The notes beneath the pieces are model-generated. The model was not told the origin of the DNA and did no database searches. It saw nothing but the letters and a program-made list of their open reading frames with translations. The position numbers and the translations under genes were made by a program. This document shows, one piece after another, positions 61,181 through 64,000 of a DNA stretch of 64,000 nucleotides; within the stretch, counting starts at the first letter, position 1, and every line of letters begins with the position of its first letter. The DNA lies in NCBI GenBank assembly GCA_029255685.2, contig CM055312.2:27498203-27562202 (forward strand), given 5' to 3'. The DNA is from Silene conica (Eukaryota > Streptophyta > Magnoliopsida > Caryophyllales > Caryophyllaceae).

Positions 61181-61472
61181 TTTATCTACTTATGTGGGTT
61201 TTATTTGACCCGTCACAAGCTTGTGACGGATATCGTTCGTCACAAATGAGAATTTGTGTTAATATAAAGCGTAAAGGTTATAATCTTGATTACCTGAATA
61301 GTTGAATAGTTCAACAATTGATTTGTTGACTCCATGAATTTGTTATCTTCTTGTTTGCAGGGAATTAATGGTGGAACAACTTTTCCAGAATTTGTTAGTT
61401 GCTAGGGCTGAAACTTGAAGCCGCAATTTCTAAATTGGCGGGTTGCTATTTACTTCTAATGAAGATTCTATA
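61181..61472. other. MULE interior on the right side
   Basis: The first part is the right arm of the split MITE. The remainder is AT-rich, with a splice-acceptor-like TTTGCAG on the plus strand near 61360 but no recognisable coding sequence. Confidence 0.5.
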
Positions 61473-61569
61473 GGATTTTTTTCCTTAATTAAATAAAATA
61501 CATATGTCGTTTTATTATTGGTTTGGGAGGACAATGATGTGGTCCTCCAGGAGGACCCAAGAATTTTTC
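61473..61569. repeat. MULE right terminal inverted repeat
   Basis: Reverse complement of 6536-6632; contains GGTCCTCCAGGAGGACC, a near-perfect palindrome. Confidence 0.85.
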
Positions 61570-61578
61570 TAATCGAAA
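61570..61578. repeat. 9-bp target-site duplication of the MULE (right)
   Basis: TAATCGAAA, identical to 6527-6535. Confidence 0.85.
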
Positions 61579-62215
61579 TCATGTTCGGTGATGCCTTAAT
61601 GGAACAAAAACCAGCGCGGAGGGAAGATGATCGGACGAACATACTGCATAGTGTTGGAAGGGCGGAAGGAAGGTGATCGGTGCACTGTACTTGCCGCCTC
61701 TGTCGGTTGCGCCGTTGGACCGTGTCATGAAAAATTAAAATTATTTGTTGTTGTGTGAGTTTCCATCATTGAGATTCTCTATTATGTAATTATGCTAACT
61801 TTGATTTATGAAATGAAACTGATTGATTATCAAGACTTAAATGGGCATTAGACGATGGAGACCCAATTGTTTTCAAACATTCAATTTGTGGGTTTATGTC
61901 ATGAGGAGAGGGAATTTGCAGCAACATATTACTCTTGATATCAAATTCAAAACACGCCCTTTGTTATGGCGTCTTTCTTTTAGTGAATTTTCCAACACTC
62001 AATCAAAACACGTCACTGGGAGAGATGCGTTTCTTTCCCAAAACACGCCATTTACATTGGCGTGTTTACTTTTATAGGAGGTTTTTTTCCTACTTACTAT
62101 AAATACGCCAGGTTTTTTTTAAAAGTAATGGCGTGTTTGTCCCGTGTTTCAGGTTTTGAAAACCCGAACCTACATGGACACCATTTTGACAAATACTTTT
62201 AAAACTAAATTAAAT
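61579..62215. mobile_element. Older inverted-repeat element, right half
   Basis: Carries the inverted counterpart of 6110-6175 at 62145-62212, preceded by several AACACGCC/GGCGTGTTT pairs (61949-62135). The segment 61600-61730 is more GC-rich and could be captured host DNA. No ORF recognised. Confidence 0.5.
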
Positions 62216-62589
62216 CTTATTTAATCATATTACAATAAGACGTAAAATCCAACAACAAAAATGGGAATATGTGTCCCGATTTTATGGTCCTATATATCCT
62301 ATCGAAGTAATCTAGTTTTATGCCTCTGTTAAGCTCATAGACGGTTTTCTTGATGCTTTTTTCAATGGAACCAAAATTATCGTGTCCATGTTTGACTAGT
62401 GTTCGACATTCTCTCTACCTCATGATGGTCTTGAGATTAATCTGGCCTAAGAATGGAACGGTATTACTGAGGATCAGAAATTGGTAATTAAACAATACTT
62501 TGATGTCGATGCTACCGAGTTCAGTCACGTTTTAACTGGTATTCTCCCTCCCAAAATCAAGTTTTTATTGAGTTTTCTTTGGAACACCA
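62216..62589. other. Intergenic or decayed coding sequence
   Basis: AT-rich at first. From about 62450 the plus strand can be read as protein-like stretches (YFDVDATEFSHVLTG) in line with the ORF that follows, suggesting a longer decayed gene. Confidence 0.35.
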
Positions 62590-63012
62590 TTGTTCCTCGT
62601 CGAGGGGGTCGTGACATATTATCGAGTTATGAGATGGTTGTATTCATGGTTGGAAGGTAGAAAGATCAACTTAGATTTATTGATTATTCATCGTATTGTT
62701 CAAATCAGTAACAATGTCAAGAAAGAAAAATTATCGACTACCATTGATCTTCCGTATGGCATGTGGTTGTCACGGTTGTTTGAAATTAAATATGTGGTTG
62801 ACAAAATTAGTTATGGAGTCCTAGCAAAGGACTCCATGAATGATAAAATGATGAAGTTGATGGGTTTAATGACGGTTCAGAGTGAACTTGTGTTCATGCG
62901 TCCCAACAGTGAAGGAGAAACAAAGGTTTGGAGAAGAGAAGGAGAAGATGACGGATTGAATGATAAGTTGGACCACTTTATGGCCCAAATTTCTAATAAA
63001 TTTGAAAAATAG
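62590..63012 (+). CDS. Hypothetical protein fragment, possibly from a plant transposon
   Basis: 140 codons. The pattern VIIHRIVQ-like helix, then a TTIDLPYGMWLSRLFE segment, is reminiscent of the plant-specific transposon-associated proteins that share an LPYG-lf motif. The assignment is tentative. Upstream sequence appears to belong to the same gene but is out of frame. It ends just before the hAT terminus. Confidence 0.35.
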   Translation: MFLVEGVVTYYRVMRWLYSWLEGRKINLDLLIIHRIVQISNNVKKEKLSTTIDLPYGMWLSRLFEIKYVVDKISYGVLAKDSMNDKMMKLMGLMTVQSELVFMRPNSEGETKVWRREGEDDGLNDKLDHFMAQISNKFEK

Positions 63013-63033
63013 GCCCAAGAGTAGGGATGTCAT

Positions 63034-63215
63034 TGGGGCGGGTATATGTGGATACCGCTCCGCACCCGCCCCAATTGGGGCGGGGATGGGTAAACCATTG
63101 GCGGGTGGTGGGGCGGGTACGGGTACAAAAACTATACCCGCCATGGGTACTGGGGCGGGGATGGTTTTAGCATAATACCCGCCCCGCCTCGTACCCGCCC
63201 CGCCTCGTACCCGTA
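63034..63215. repeat. GC-rich subterminal repeats of the hAT element
   Basis: Many short copies of GGGGCGGGTA / TACCCGCCCC on both strands, e.g. GGCGGGTACGGGTAC. hAT elements typically carry transposase-binding repeats at this location. Confidence 0.6.
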
Positions 63216-63624
63216 CACCCAAATGCGTATAAAGCTCCTCCTACTATTATAAGCCCAAATATATTATCTAGTAAAATAAGCCCAAATATATTATAAGCTC
63301 CTATCATTTTCTCGCCCTAACCCCTAACCAACAGTCCAAAACTCCTTCTGACTTTCTGAGACTCTGAGTCCTTCACCAAATCACTACTCCAAAACCCTAA
63401 TTGATGCCGCACGAATCACGAGTCATCACCAAATCACCACTTTCATTGATCATTCTAATCCCTTTTCTTCATTAACACTAAGCTCGCATCCGGTTCCATT
63501 GATCAAACTAATCCCGTATCACAGAGAACCAAGGCACATACTTTCTTCTTTTTTAATTGTCAATTTTTTCAAATTTTCATACCTTAAATCACATAGTAGT
63601 ATTTAATTCCAGTTGTTCAAAATG

Positions 63625-63885
63625 ATTGTTGTTGATGTTTATAATTGTTGTTGATGTTTATATATTTATTAGGATTGTTCATGTATTTTATTATTGTCGT
63701 GATTCGTGAATGTCGTCTTACTCGTCTCCCCCAACTTGTTCTTCATTTGTTGTTGATGTTATTAGGATTGTTGTTCATGTATTTATTAGGATTGTTGTTC
63801 ATGTATTTTATTTCATTTGCTGTTGTTCATGTATTTTATTATTGTCGTGAATGTTGTCTGTATTTTATTATTGTCGTCTCCCCTT
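63625..63885. repeat. Imperfect minisatellite in hAT leader
   Basis: Diverged repeats of TATTAGGATTGTTGTTCATG and TTTTATTATTGTCGTGAATG. The open frame across it is low-complexity and unlikely to be a gene. Confidence 0.6.
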
Positions 63886-63932
63886 TTCTGAATTCTGATT
63901 ATGTTTATTAAAATATTAGTTGTAGATTTGCC

Positions 63933-64000
63933 ATGGTGAATGAAAATATTAACTCTTCTACAAGGCATTCTGGATCAGAATGTGTATTTGAGGGTTCTAC
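63933..64000 (+). CDS. Possible hAT transposase N-terminus (partial)
   Basis: ATG at 63933 opens a Ser/Asn-rich frame that stays open to the window edge (22 codons). The position and composition fit the start of a plant hAT transposase before its BED zinc finger, but no diagnostic motif is inside the window. Confidence 0.3.
   Translation, partial: MVNENINSSTRHSGSECVFEGS

Larger units (their letters stand above)
44321..61259. mobile_element. Tourist-like palindromic MITE, split in three by insertions
   Basis: Pieces 44321-44419, 58317-58332 and 61181-61259. The left piece (CCGTCACAAGCATGTGAC, GACCCACTTAAGTAGATAAA) is the reverse complement of the right piece (TTTATCTACTTATGTGGGTT, CCGTCACAAGCTTGTGACGG). 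TTA-type flanks are plausible but ambiguous. About 195 bp when whole. Confidence 0.65.
6536..61569 (-). mobile_element. Mutator-like element (FAR1-type MULE), split by nested insertions
   Basis: The ends are 97-bp TIRs beginning GAAAAATTCTTGGGTCC, flanked by identical 9-bp duplications. With the insertions and their extra target duplications subtracted, the remaining pieces (6536-8963, 33037-33729, 44090-44419, 58317-58332, 61181-61569) total about 3.86 kb. They carry a FAR1/MULE transposase on the minus strand. The transposase has frameshifts and is cut twice, so the element is dead. It is the host for almost everything in the window. Confidence 0.85.
63022..64000 (+). mobile_element. hAT element, left end (runs off the window)
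   Basis: Begins TAGGGATGTCATTGGGGCGG, the general form of plant hAT termini, followed by GC-rich subterminal repeats and, after about 0.9 kb, a possible transposase start. The right end and target duplication are outside the window; CCCAAGAG (63014-63021) would be the left 8-bp copy. Confidence 0.55.

Noticed and set aside
62866..63222. Proline/glycine-rich frame on the minus strand
   Set aside because: Translation of the GC-rich hAT subterminal repeats.
63645..63911. 88-codon leucine/phenylalanine-rich frame resembling a membrane protein
   Set aside because: Encoded by an imperfect minisatellite; hydrophobicity follows from T-rich codons.

Overview
The window is nuclear DNA of a flowering plant. 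It holds one conserved host gene broken by introns, and otherwise nested transposable elements of plant-only families (Athila-type Ty3/gypsy, Ty1/copia with an initiator-tRNA-Met primer site, L1-type LINE, FAR1-type Mutator, hAT, MITEs). A eudicot is likely. Caryophyllales is a weak guess, based only on LTR ends resembling TGTAATACTCCGT.

Left edge (76-5502, minus): the 5' half of KEG (KEEP ON GOING), a RING-kinase-ankyrin E3 ligase. Five exons can be phased and the gene runs off the left end. Its first intron is 3 kb and holds two MITE-like inverted repeats.

From 6536 to 61569 the window is in effect one transposon: a Mutator-like element (MULE) with 97-bp TIRs, a perfect 9-bp target duplication (TAATCGAAA) and a decayed FAR1-type transposase, swollen from about 3.9 kb to 55 kb by insertions. 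Inside it are: (1) a minus-strand L1-like LINE (8964-33020, 15-16 bp TSD) that splits the transposase. It holds a solo copia LTR (10190-11468, TSD GTTAC) and a gag-only copia element (14301-32363, TSD TATTC), and the copia element holds a non-coding LARD (19019-27943, TSD CTAAC). (2) A nearly pristine Athila element (33730-44084, TSD AGCGT; the two LTRs have equal length and differ at one site that I noticed). (3) A palindromic MITE, itself broken by a second gag-only copia element (44420-58311, TSD GGGAG) and, 16 bp further on, by a solo LTR (58333-61175, TSD TTGTC). The second copia element carries a fold-back transposon and a truncated Athila-like fragment. The nesting order gives relative ages: MULE, then LINE and MITE, then copia, then LARD.

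Outside the MULE target duplications lies an older inverted-repeat element (about 6098-6526 and 61579-62215). Further right are a degenerate coding remnant and the start of a hAT element that runs off the right edge.

The most unusual signal is that three LTR elements here (the Athila copy, the Athila-like fragment and the solo LTR) each carry clusters of GC-rich, family-specific palindromes or hairpins in AT-rich DNA. In the solo LTR, a tandem array keeps the loop sequence constant while the paired stem arms change together, which is a covariation signature. In the Athila copy the same 10-bp palindrome is spread through both LTRs, the 3' leader and the gag-pol reading frame. All boundaries, TSDs and frames were read by eye; no database search was run.
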